Assembly (NCBI GenBank): GCA_018713485.1
Contig: DVOQ01000052.1
Location: 1-57,677 of the forward strand
Reading direction: 5' to 3'
Length of the DNA stretch: 57,677 nt
Source: Candidatus Avisuccinivibrio pullicola
Lineage (GTDB): Bacteria > Pseudomonadota > Gammaproteobacteria > Enterobacterales > Succinivibrionaceae
This document shows positions 11,685 to 18,874 of the stretch, piece by piece. Both the position numbers and the translations under genes were made by a program. Position 1 is the stretch's first letter. Every line of letters begins with the position of its first letter. The notes beneath the pieces are model-generated. The model saw only the letters and a program-made list of their open reading frames with translations, searched no databases and was not told where the DNA came from.

Positions 11685-13139
11685 ATGGATCAGTTAACTT
11701 ACATTGTCCGGGAGATTAACTCCATTCTCTGGGGTCCCTGGTGTCTTATTCCCATTCTCGTCGGCACGGGTATCTTTTACACCTTTCAGTTAAGGTTTGT
11801 GCAAATCCGCCAGTTCGGACGGGCCTTTAAGCATGTCTTCGGCGCGCTCTCCTTCCACGGTGAGCGAGCCGGCAAACATGGCATGACCTCCTTCCAGTCC
11901 CTGGCCACCGCCGTCGCAGCCCAGGTGGGTACCGGTAATTTAGCCGGTGTCGCCACCGCCATCGCCATGGGCGGCCCCGGTGCCATTTTCTGGATGTGGT
12001 TAGCCGCCTTCTTCGGCATGGCGACCATCTTCGCCGAGGCCGTCTTAGGTCAGCTCTACCGCTCCCATGATTCTGAAGGTCACATCGGCGGCGGTCCTGC
12101 CTACTACATTTCCAAAGGTATCGGCTCCAGATCCCTTGCCGTCATCTTCTCGGTGATCCTCATCATCGCCCTGGGATTTGTCGGCAACATGGTACAGGCC
12201 AATTCCATCTCCACGGCCTTTGAGAGCGCCTTCCACATTCCCACGTGGGTATCCGGGCTCTTCATCATCACTCTCGCCGGCTTCATCTTTATCGGCGGTA
12301 TCAGCCGCATCGCTTCCTTCGCCGAGAAATTAGTGCCCTTCATGGCCTCGGTGTACGTCTTAGGCTCCCTTTACATCGTCATCTCCTGCTATGACGCGAT
12401 CATCCCTGCCCTTGAATCCATCTTCATCGGCGCTTTCGATCCGTCGGCGGCTACGGGCGGCGTCATCGGAGCCTCGGTCAAGGAGGCCATCCGCTACGGC
12501 GTGGCCCGCGGACTCTTCTCCAATGAAGCAGGTATGGGCTCCACCCCGCACGCCCATGCCCAGGCCCGCGTCCGCCACCCTGCCGAGCAGGGTCTTGCCG
12601 CCATCATCGGCCTCTTCATTGATACCTTCGTAGTCTTAACCTGCACCGCCATCGTCATACTCGTGACCGGCGTCCTGGACGGCAAGACCACCGGCATCAT
12701 TCTCACGCAGAATGCCTTCGTCACCGGAATGGGCGATGCGGGCCCCGGTTTTGTCGCCGTGTGCCTCTTCTTTGCCGCCTTCACCACCATCGTGGGCTGG
12801 TACTTCTTCGCCGTGCAGAACGTCAAGTACCTCTTCGGCACCAAACCCGTGAACGCCTTCTCGGTCATCGTGCTGGCCTTCCTCATGATGGGCTCCTTCC
12901 TCCACGTCGATCTGGTCTGGGAGTTAGCCGACATGTTCAACGGCCTTATGGTCATCCCCAACATCATTGCCGTCGTCGGTCTCTTCCGCCTCGTGGTCAG
13001 AGCCGTCAACGACTATGAGAACAAGTTCCTCAAGGGGGAGAAGCCCATGTTCGGACCTTCCGAGACCTTAACCGATCGCTTCGCGCAGCTGCAGAACGCC
13101 ATCCGTCGCGGCCGCCGCAAGCATCAGGTTAAGGAGTAA
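11685..13139 (+). CDS. AGCS-family sodium:alanine/glycine symporter
   Basis: This is an inner-membrane secondary transporter of the alanine/glycine:cation symporter family, importing small amino acids with sodium. It is 484 residues with about ten hydrophobic helices. Signature segments are visible: VAAQVGTGNLAGVATAIAMGG near residue 85, FWMWLAAFFGMATIFAEAVLGQLYR, and RGLFSNEAGMGSTPHAHA near 280. The frame extends upstream to a GTG at 11655, but the ATG at 11685 (MDQLTYIV) matches the usual family start. The exact substrate is unknown. Inverted repeats upstream suggest regulated transcription. Confidence 0.92.
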   Translation: MDQLTYIVREINSILWGPWCLIPILVGTGIFYTFQLRFVQIRQFGRAFKHVFGALSFHGERAGKHGMTSFQSLATAVAAQVGTGNLAGVATAIAMGGPGAIFWMWLAAFFGMATIFAEAVLGQLYRSHDSEGHIGGGPAYYISKGIGSRSLAVIFSVILIIALGFVGNMVQANSISTAFESAFHIPTWVSGLFIITLAGFIFIGGISRIASFAEKLVPFMASVYVLGSLYIVISCYDAIIPALESIFIGAFDPSAATGGVIGASVKEAIRYGVARGLFSNEAGMGSTPHAHAQARVRHPAEQGLAAIIGLFIDTFVVLTCTAIVILVTGVLDGKTTGIILTQNAFVTGMGDAGPGFVAVCLFFAAFTTIVGWYFFAVQNVKYLFGTKPVNAFSVIVLAFLMMGSFLHVDLVWELADMFNGLMVIPNIIAVVGLFRLVVRAVNDYENKFLKGEKPMFGPSETLTDRFAQLQNAIRRGRRKHQVKE

Positions 13140-13161
13140 GGCTCCTTAACCTTTAAGCTAG

Positions 13162-13186
13162 CTGAGGGCAGCGTGTCTGCCCTCAG
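13162..13186 (+). terminator. Hairpin terminator after the symporter
   Basis: CTGAGGGCAG-CGTGT-CTGCCCTCAG is a perfect ten-pair hairpin 22 bases after the symporter stop. It lacks a T run, so it may act as a transcript-end stabiliser or Rho-independent terminator of the weaker kind. Confidence 0.55.
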
Positions 13187-13214
13187 TAACGTGCCTCACG
13201 ACGCGTTGATACGC

Positions 13215-13232
13215 GTCCCTCTTTCGGTACCA
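13215..13232 (+). other. Fragment matching the 3' end of tRNA-Leu
   Basis: GTCCCTCTTTCGGTACCA matches the last 18 bases of the tRNA-Leu 183 bases downstream at 17 of 18 positions, including CCA. No tRNA body precedes it. It may be a decayed tRNA copy or an attachment-site remnant of a departed integrative element. Confidence 0.55.
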
Positions 13233-13328
13233 CTCGCCGCGGCTTCTTTGGGTAAGCAAAAGGTGACGGCCTCGAAAAAAGCTTGCATTTAGCCCTGATG
13301 CCCGATAAAATTTGCCCGTTTTCAGAGC

Positions 13329-13415
13329 GCCGAAATGGCGGAATCGGTAGACGCAGCGGATTCAAAATCCGCCGGTGGCAACACTGTGAGGGTTCGAGTC
13401 CCTCTTTCGGCACCA
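13329..13415 (+). tRNA. tRNA-Leu (anticodon CAA)
   Basis: The sequence folds as a class II tRNA. The acceptor GCCGAAA pairs with TTTCGGC, the anticodon stem GCGGA/TCCGC closes the loop TTCAAAA with anticodon CAA, the variable arm is long, and the T loop is GGTTCGAGTCC. The 3' CCA is encoded. It reads UUG codons. An 18-base copy of its 3' end lies upstream. Confidence 0.95.
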
Positions 13416-13486
13416 GGCCTCTGAACCTCACCCTGTTTCATCCCGGTATCGCATTCACTGCGTTTTTAAACTGTTTAGCATTTGCA

Positions 13487-13912
13487 ATGATCCGAGCGGC
13501 ACAACCCCATGATCTGCCCGTGCTCAGCGCATTGTGGCTTGACACGAATCTCGAGGCCCATGCCTTCATCGACGCGGCCTTCTTTACTGACCGGCTGTCC
13601 CTGGTAACCATGGCTTTCTCAAGGGCCGAAATCTATATCTGCACGGACACCGACTCCCTGGTCCGCGGTTTTATCGGCCTTGACGGGGAGAAGGTAGCGG
13701 GACTTTTCGTAAGACAGGGCTGCCGTGGCGCAGGCGTGGGTAAGGCACTTTTAGACACGGCCAAAAGTCTCAGAGCGAGGCTTACCCTCAGCGTTTACGA
13801 TTTGAACCCGCGGGCGCTTCAATTCTATCTGCGCGAGGGTTTTAAAACCGTCGGTCACGGGTATGATGAAGACAGTCAGGCCTACTTTACGGAGCTTGTA
13901 TGGAGACGCTGA
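13487..13912 (+). CDS. GNAT-family N-acetyltransferase
   Basis: This is a small acetyl-CoA-dependent acetyltransferase of unknown substrate, 141 residues from ATG 13487. The frame is open further upstream but runs through tRNA-Leu, so the earlier start is rejected. MIRAAQPHDLPVLSALW is a typical GNAT opening. The acetyl-CoA P-loop motif A is seen as VRQGCRGAGVGKALLDTAKS near residue 75, followed by YDLNPRALQFYLREGFKTVG. The layout resembles YjaB-like enzymes. A small downstream gene overlaps its stop by 13 bases. Confidence 0.85.
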   Translation: MIRAAQPHDLPVLSALWLDTNLEAHAFIDAAFFTDRLSLVTMAFSRAEIYICTDTDSLVRGFIGLDGEKVAGLFVRQGCRGAGVGKALLDTAKSLRARLTLSVYDLNPRALQFYLREGFKTVGHGYDEDSQAYFTELVWRR

Positions 13913-14185
13913 AAGCTGAAGATTTACCGGAGAGCGTGGCAGCGCTCCTTGACGAGGATGATCTGTATACCGGCAGGGCACGTTATCTGGGCACCTACCT
14001 ATAAGGGTCTTGATGTCTATGAGTCCGAGGAAGTGATCGGTGAAGGGATCCCCTGCACGGGCTATCCGCTCTATATTCTTGACGACAGGGAAACGCAGGT
14101 GGCGCGCTACGCCGATCCTGACGAGGCTCTGGAACTTATGACGCTCTCAGAGAACTTTACTGCCGCGTCCTCTCCCGAAGACTGA
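13900..14185 (+). pseudogene. Small gene split by an apparent +1 frameshift
   Basis: An ATG at 13900 overlaps the GNAT stop and opens a protein-like frame (METLKAEDLPESVAALLDE) that stops at TAA 14002-14004. The next frame is open from before 13949 to TGA 14185 and carries a compositionally plausible C-terminal part (YKGLDVYESEEVIGEG, GYPLYILDD). Joining them needs a +1 shift near ACCTACCTATAAGGG, giving about 95 residues. I do not recognise the family. It may be a real one-base mutation, an assembly error or programmed shifting at CTA-TAA. It is convergent with mcrC, one base apart. Confidence 0.5.
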
Positions 14186-14186
14186 A

Positions 14187-15536
14187 CTACGCAAGGGTAC
14201 GCACAAAATCCTTAAAACACGCCTCGGATCTCCGCATACCCTGCGCAAAAGTCTCAAAACCGGACGCGTCCTGCGGAACGCTGAAAGGATAGAAGAAAAG
14301 CGCGCTCTGCTTTTCCTCACCAAGGCCTAAGAGCTCATAGCGCTGAGCCCTGCTCTCCGTAAGGCTGCCTTGCGAGGGGTACACGAGAAGGCCATAACGT
14401 GCCCTGAGGCGGTAGAGATAGGTCATCATCTGATTGACGTCAAGGATCGCATCCGGCGCGTACTTGTACTTGGCATCAATGACCTGGCTATTACCTGCGT
14501 GATAGAAGTCAGGATAACGCCTGAAAGCGGCATAATTTCCCGTGGGCAGCATGTGGCGCGCGAGATACAACGCGCCGCTGCCCTCACGGTTGCGCGGATG
14601 GGTAAAGCCAAGGGGCTTTAAAAGCGTGTTTAAGTACTCTTCCCACAAAAAGGCGACATCAAAAAGAAGGCCCCACGCCTTAGTCTTTGAGGATGCATAA
14701 GCAAGTTTCTCATGGCTAAGCAGGGCCAGACAGAGTTTCTGCAAAGGCGCGTAAGCTGTGTAGTAAGGGTGAGTGACGGGACGCATATTGCGCTTTAGGA
14801 TCTCCTGACGCTGTCCGTGGCGGTAACCTGGCGTGGCGGCAATGAGAAGCTGCACGTTCTGACGGTTTTCGGAACTGGCGGTAAGTACGCGTCTTCCCGG
14901 AGCGGTGGTGTTGAGATACTCCACGGTGTGCCGGATGAGCTCGGTAAGCGGGTTGTCATAGTTAAGGGATCGCGACGTATAGGTAAGCGTGCCCTTAAAG
15001 GGCAGGTTTTCCCTTAAATGGCGTGCTATAGCCACGGGACCGTGAGGCCGGCTGTCATTGTGCTCCTCACGGCAGTAAGCGCGGAACAGCCCCTGCGCGA
15101 GAGCGCTTTTTAAAAAAGCCGGAAAGAGCAGGCACAGATAGTCAAACACCCGCTCTTTAAGCGTACCTGCAGAGAGGCTTAAAAGCTGCATGTCCCCCGT
15201 GCGATAAAGCAGATAGTGGAGAAAATACTCCGCTCCGTCTGCACTCTCAGGCTCAAAGCGAGAGCGGATGATAAGCTCAGAGTCATTCAGCCCGAGAAAG
15301 CCCGCGAGGTTATAGGTGGTAAGGAGAGCCCGCCCTCCTTCCGCGTAACAGTCAAAGAGATGCTCCTCTCCGCTTAGGGACGCGCTTTCCTTAAAGGAAT
15401 GCGGATACACCAGAAGTCCTTCCTTCAGCTCTTTATCAAGTGAGGACAGCGGGCGGTTGGCAAGACACTGTAATCCCTTAAGATCGGGGTTAGAGGCGTC
15501 TTCCTCTAGGCGCGCATTGTCCCTGAGGCTAAGCAT
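14187..15536 (-). CDS. mcrC: McrC-family nuclease subunit of a modification-dependent restriction system
   Basis: McrC is the endonuclease partner that binds McrB hexamers and cuts DNA carrying modified cytosine. In the 449-residue form the PD-(D/E)XK core is visible near the C-terminal half: YPDFYHA (Asp343), then VIDAKYKY (Asp354, Lys356). The N-terminal part would be the McrB-binding region. The ATG at 15536 overlaps the mcrB stop as ATGCTTAG and follows AGAGAG-TCAGG. A GTG seven codons earlier is less likely. The length is greater than E. coli K-12 McrC (348 aa), as in many divergent family members. Confidence 0.85.
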   Translation of the reverse strand: MLSLRDNARLEEDASNPDLKGLQCLANRPLSSLDKELKEGLLVYPHSFKESASLSGEEHLFDCYAEGGRALLTTYNLAGFLGLNDSELIIRSRFEPESADGAEYFLHYLLYRTGDMQLLSLSAGTLKERVFDYLCLLFPAFLKSALAQGLFRAYCREEHNDSRPHGPVAIARHLRENLPFKGTLTYTSRSLNYDNPLTELIRHTVEYLNTTAPGRRVLTASSENRQNVQLLIAATPGYRHGQRQEILKRNMRPVTHPYYTAYAPLQKLCLALLSHEKLAYASSKTKAWGLLFDVAFLWEEYLNTLLKPLGFTHPRNREGSGALYLARHMLPTGNYAAFRRYPDFYHAGNSQVIDAKYKYAPDAILDVNQMMTYLYRLRARYGLLVYPSQGSLTESRAQRYELLGLGEEKQSALFFYPFSVPQDASGFETFAQGMRRSEACFKDFVRTLA

Positions 15537-17052
15537 CCTGACTCTCTGCGTCAGCACTTAAAAACGCGCTGCGAAGACGTTCCAAAAGCTGACGGGATTC
15601 CGGCATGCCCCTTAAATACTCAAAAATAAGTCCCTGCAGATGGTAATTCCACAAATCCTGCAGAGCCTCATCTAAATTTCTCTCCGCATTCAGGTAGAGA
15701 CTTAGCTTACGGAAATAAGCGCCCCCGATCTGATAGGCAGGACTCAGTCCCTCAATGCCGGTATTGGTCTCCTCGTCCCAGATCGCGCGGTTAAGACCGT
15801 TCATTCGCTCAAGTACTTTATCTTTAAGATCGCCTAAAACATCAAGCATAGCGGTATTGTCTGAGGCGCGGATCTCGCGGAAGGCAAAGCGGCGGCGCAG
15901 CGCGAAGTCCATACTCTCCACCGAGCGGTCAATATCGTTCATGGTGCCGAGAATAAGCACGTTCTCAGGGATATAGAAGCCTTCTTTAAAGGGATCGCTC
16001 TCATCCGTAATCAGGTTCTGATACTGTGTCTGCACGCGGCACTCAGGTCCGCGGTAATCCGGCTCAAGGCAGTAAAAGAGCTCGCCGAAGATCCGCGACA
16101 GCTCTCCGCGGTTCAGTTCATCAATGATAAAGACGTATGTCTCCAGAGGCTTCTTAAGCGCTTCCCTGCAGAAACGCTTGAAGATCCCGTCCTGACGTGC
16201 AAAGCCCAACTGTCCCCTGCTGTCACTCTGCGCAGGGCGCAGCCCCTCCACGAAATCCGTATAGTCGTAGGAAGGATGGAACTGCACGAAGCCGGTATGC
16301 GCCTCAAGGTGACCGGCAAGCCTGCGCGCTAAATAAGTCTTGCCGGTACCGGGCGCTCCCGTGAAAATAACGTTTTTATTGGCTTTAAAAAATGCCGCCA
16401 GCTTTTCAAGACTCACGTCGCGGCGCTCCTCATCACTGTTAAGCTGCTGTAAATACACTTTACTCTGCCATGGGTAGTCAATATAGGCAAGGGTATCCCA
16501 GCCTGGCAGAACGCTTTTATAGAGCTGCGTCATGGCGTAACTGCGTGCGTACCACCCACAGTCCTTATGATCGGCAGGTAAAAACTGCCAGGGATCAGCC
16601 GTTGTAAACTTTTTAAGCCCTTCAGCCAGTATCTCTAAATCTATGTCAGACAAAACGGTACAGAAGATCCGGGGCTGCAGACTGACAGCGAGGCGATGTG
16701 CTTCAGCCCAGTGCTTACGATCAGTAAGACCGTTAAGGAACTGTTCAATGCGCGGATAAACCTCAAAACAGGGTTCGTCCTGATGTTCAGCCAGCTGTTT
16801 TAGCAGAGGAGAAAGTTCTGACCAGTGCGCCCTGATGCGGGCCTTTTCATCATGACTGAAAGCGCCCTGGCCCGTGTTGGCTACATGGTTATCACGGCAT
16901 ATAAGGTCATCAATAATTTCCTCGCGCCAGCCTTCCGGCCGCAGCGCTTCAGCAATATACTTCCCCGTACTCACCAGGAAAAGCTGCGTCCATACCTCAT
17001 TCTGCTTAATGCGCTGCAGGAGATCGGAAAGCGTAATTTTCTGCTCAGTCAT
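15529..17052 (-). CDS. mcrB: McrB-like AAA+ NTPase subunit
   Basis: This is the motor and recognition subunit of an McrBC-type system. The 507-residue protein has a ~215-residue N-terminal part I cannot assign to a known modified-base reader, then an AAA+ domain. The domain shows Walker A GAPGTGKT (232-239), FVQFHPSYDYTDFVEGLRP, Walker B VFIIDELNRGELSRIFGEL (307 on) and MNDIDRSVESMDFALRRRF (371 on). E. coli McrB has MNTADRS at the last site, so nucleotide or coupling details may differ. It overlaps mcrC by 8 bases. A CGTTAC-N6-GTAACG inverted repeat lies about 40 bases upstream. Confidence 0.88.
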   Translation of the reverse strand: MTEQKITLSDLLQRIKQNEVWTQLFLVSTGKYIAEALRPEGWREEIIDDLICRDNHVANTGQGAFSHDEKARIRAHWSELSPLLKQLAEHQDEPCFEVYPRIEQFLNGLTDRKHWAEAHRLAVSLQPRIFCTVLSDIDLEILAEGLKKFTTADPWQFLPADHKDCGWYARSYAMTQLYKSVLPGWDTLAYIDYPWQSKVYLQQLNSDEERRDVSLEKLAAFFKANKNVIFTGAPGTGKTYLARRLAGHLEAHTGFVQFHPSYDYTDFVEGLRPAQSDSRGQLGFARQDGIFKRFCREALKKPLETYVFIIDELNRGELSRIFGELFYCLEPDYRGPECRVQTQYQNLITDESDPFKEGFYIPENVLILGTMNDIDRSVESMDFALRRRFAFREIRASDNTAMLDVLGDLKDKVLERMNGLNRAIWDEETNTGIEGLSPAYQIGGAYFRKLSLYLNAERNLDEALQDLWNYHLQGLIFEYLRGMPESRQLLERLRSAFLSADAESQDA

Positions 17053-17165
17053 AAACCCCGCCCTGATACCGCCACGTGAAAAAGTATCCCGTTACAGGAA
17101 AGTAACGTCTCCGGAGTCAGATAGTCTCTTACGCGTAACTGCATGGCTTTACAACACTGTGAGCA

Positions 17166-17192
17166 CGGGGGAACGTTCTCCCCCGCGTTTTT
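17166..17192 (+). terminator. Rightward terminator with no obvious rightward gene
   Basis: CGGGGG-AACGTTCT-CCCCCG is followed by CGTTTTT, a typical intrinsic terminator for plus-strand transcription. The neighbouring genes gmhA and mcrB both run leftward, so its client is unclear. It may block antisense transcription into gmhA. Confidence 0.55.
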
Positions 17193-17219
17193 CAACTCCG
17201 GGGCTTAATAAGCTATACC

Positions 17220-17798
17220 CTAGTTCGCCATCATCTCCTCAATGCCGCGGATCATAATGTGGATGATCATGGTGTGAACTTCCTGAATACGATCCGCGTA
17301 GCCGGTGTGCGGCACGATAAGCGGCAGATCACAGAGCTCCCTGAGCTTTCCGCCGTCTTTGCCTAAAAGACAGATACTCTTAAGGCCCTTGTCTTTGCAG
17401 ACCTCACAGGCGCGGATGATGTTCCTCGAATTACCGGAGGTGGAAATGCCCAGGAAAACGTCCCCTTCAAACCCGACTCCCTCGATAAAGCGGGAGAAAA
17501 CCTCGTCAAAGCCGTAATCATTGCCGGCACAGGTAAGATGGCTCGGATCGGCGATGGCGATGGCGGCGTAGGAAGGGCGGTGATCGCGGTAGCGTCCGCT
17601 TAACTCCTCGGCAAAATGGAGGGCGTCGCACATGGAACCGCCATTACCGGCAGAGATGATCTTGCCGCGCTGTTTCAGGGAAGTGGCCATGATGGATATG
17701 GCCTCCTCAATGGAAGAGCGGGTGCCAGGGAGGGACAGATAGTTGTCGAGGACCTGACGGGCTTCCCTAAGATCATCAAGGACGTTAAATGAGAGCAT
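17220..17798 (-). CDS. gmhA: Sedoheptulose-7-phosphate isomerase
   Basis: GmhA makes D-glycero-D-manno-heptose 7-phosphate, the first step toward the heptose of LPS inner core. The 192-residue protein equals E. coli GmhA in length and aligns end to end: the SIS domain with SAGNGGSMCDALHFAEELSGRYR, LGISTSGNSRNII, LLGKDGGKL and C-terminal GYADRIQEVHTMIIH. The catalytic Glu/His positions of the family appear retained. It follows dnaQ by 9 bases and is probably cotranscribed with it. It implies a heptose-containing lipopolysaccharide. Confidence 0.95.
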   Translation of the reverse strand: MLSFNVLDDLREARQVLDNYLSLPGTRSSIEEAISIMATSLKQRGKIISAGNGGSMCDALHFAEELSGRYRDHRPSYAAIAIADPSHLTCAGNDYGFDEVFSRFIEGVGFEGDVFLGISTSGNSRNIIRACEVCKDKGLKSICLLGKDGGKLRELCDLPLIVPHTGYADRIQEVHTMIIHIMIRGIEEMMAN

Positions 17799-17807
17799 GG
17801 AAATCTC

Positions 17808-18734
17808 CTAGGCGCTGATACCGTTTTTGACGCGCTCCTCCCAGGCGAGCTGGGCGGCCTTGTCATGGTCAAGATAAGACTGTAACTGGGTTAATTCGCT
17901 GTCAGAGAGCAGAGCGTGAAGTTTCTCCTCGCGTTCGGCCTTCTGACGGGCGGCAAATTCCTTTTTACCCTCTTCTTTGGCTTTTTCAAGAAAGGGCATG
18001 TCAAACTGCGGGCCGAAGTGGGAACCTGACAAAATGGTACCGTCCTCGAGAGTCCGGAATTTGACCTTCTGGGAAAGCTCGATGACTTTCATGACATGGA
18101 CGGCGTGACGCGCGGGCTCGACGGACATCAGAGGCAGCTTCGCGCCCTGAGGGCGCTGCCAGCGGCGGGTGGAAACGGCCGCGCTCTCCTCACCGAAATC
18201 AAAGGAGCTCTGACCGCCCGTCATGGCAAGGTAGACCTCGGCTAAAAGCTCGGCGTCTAAAAGAGCGCCGTGGAGGGTACGGCGGGAGGTGTCAATGTCG
18301 TAGAGGTGACAGAGATTGTCGAGGTTGGCCTGATTGTTGGGGTTGATCTTGCGCGAGAGTGCCACCGTGTCGGTAATGGTGCAGAGATCGGCGGTACGCT
18401 CGGGGAGGTTTAAAAGCTGCCACTCCTTGTCAAGGAAGGAAGTATCGAACCTGGCGTTGTGAATGAGGAGCTCACTGCCGCGGATGAAGCTGATAAGTTC
18501 TCCTGCGACCTCGGAGAAAACCGGCTTGTCGGCCAGAAACTCATCCGTGATACCGTGCACGCCGACGGCTTCCTCGTCGACGGGACGCCCGGGATTGATA
18601 TAGAGCTGCAGGGTGCGGCCGGTGATTTTGCGGTCAACGATTTCGACGCAGCCCACTTCGATGATGCGGTGATCGCCGGGCGTGCCGTCATCGCTCTTGC
18701 CGGTGGTTTCTGTATCGAGGGCTATCTGACGCAT
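17808..18734 (-). CDS. dnaQ: DNA polymerase III epsilon subunit (proofreading exonuclease)
   Basis: This is the 3'-5' proofreading subunit of the replicase. Exo motifs are intact: ALDTETTG (Asp7, Glu9), HNARFDTSFLD (Asp97) and HGALLDAELLAEVY (His156, Asp161). A clamp-binding QSSFDF motif follows at about 175-180. The C-terminal tail, which binds the polymerase alpha subunit, is long and has an E/K-rich coiled segment. I start at ATG 18734, five bases after GGAG; a GTG two codons upstream is in frame. The protein is 308 residues (E. coli 243). It is divergent from rnb and upstream of gmhA. Confidence 0.95.
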   Translation of the reverse strand: MRQIALDTETTGKSDDGTPGDHRIIEVGCVEIVDRKITGRTLQLYINPGRPVDEEAVGVHGITDEFLADKPVFSEVAGELISFIRGSELLIHNARFDTSFLDKEWQLLNLPERTADLCTITDTVALSRKINPNNQANLDNLCHLYDIDTSRRTLHGALLDAELLAEVYLAMTGGQSSFDFGEESAAVSTRRWQRPQGAKLPLMSVEPARHAVHVMKVIELSQKVKFRTLEDGTILSGSHFGPQFDMPFLEKAKEEGKKEFAARQKAEREEKLHALLSDSELTQLQSYLDHDKAAQLAWEERVKNGISA

Positions 18735-18822
18735 GGTCACTCCAAAAAAGCGCGGAACGTAATCACCTAATCTTAGCAGAAAACGGGGCGTCAGGGGCTA
18801 AAAGCACAGGGCCCGTTAGGTG

Positions 18823-18828
18823 TATAAT
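18823..18828 (+). promoter_or_regulatory. -10 box of the rnb promoter
   Basis: A perfect TATAAT, 46 bases before the rnb ATG, in the divergent dnaQ-rnb spacer. No good -35 is visible at 16-18 bases. A Shine-Dalgarno-like CTAGGA precedes the start. Confidence 0.5.
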
Positions 18829-18874
18829 CACGGGGCTTTAATTTGACCTATCACTATCCTTTCTAGGAACATGT

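Noticed and set aside
13183..13431. Leftward 82-codon frame with VPKEGLEPS-type sequence
   Set aside because: It is the antisense reading of tRNA-Leu and its 3' fragment, a well-known spurious ORF.
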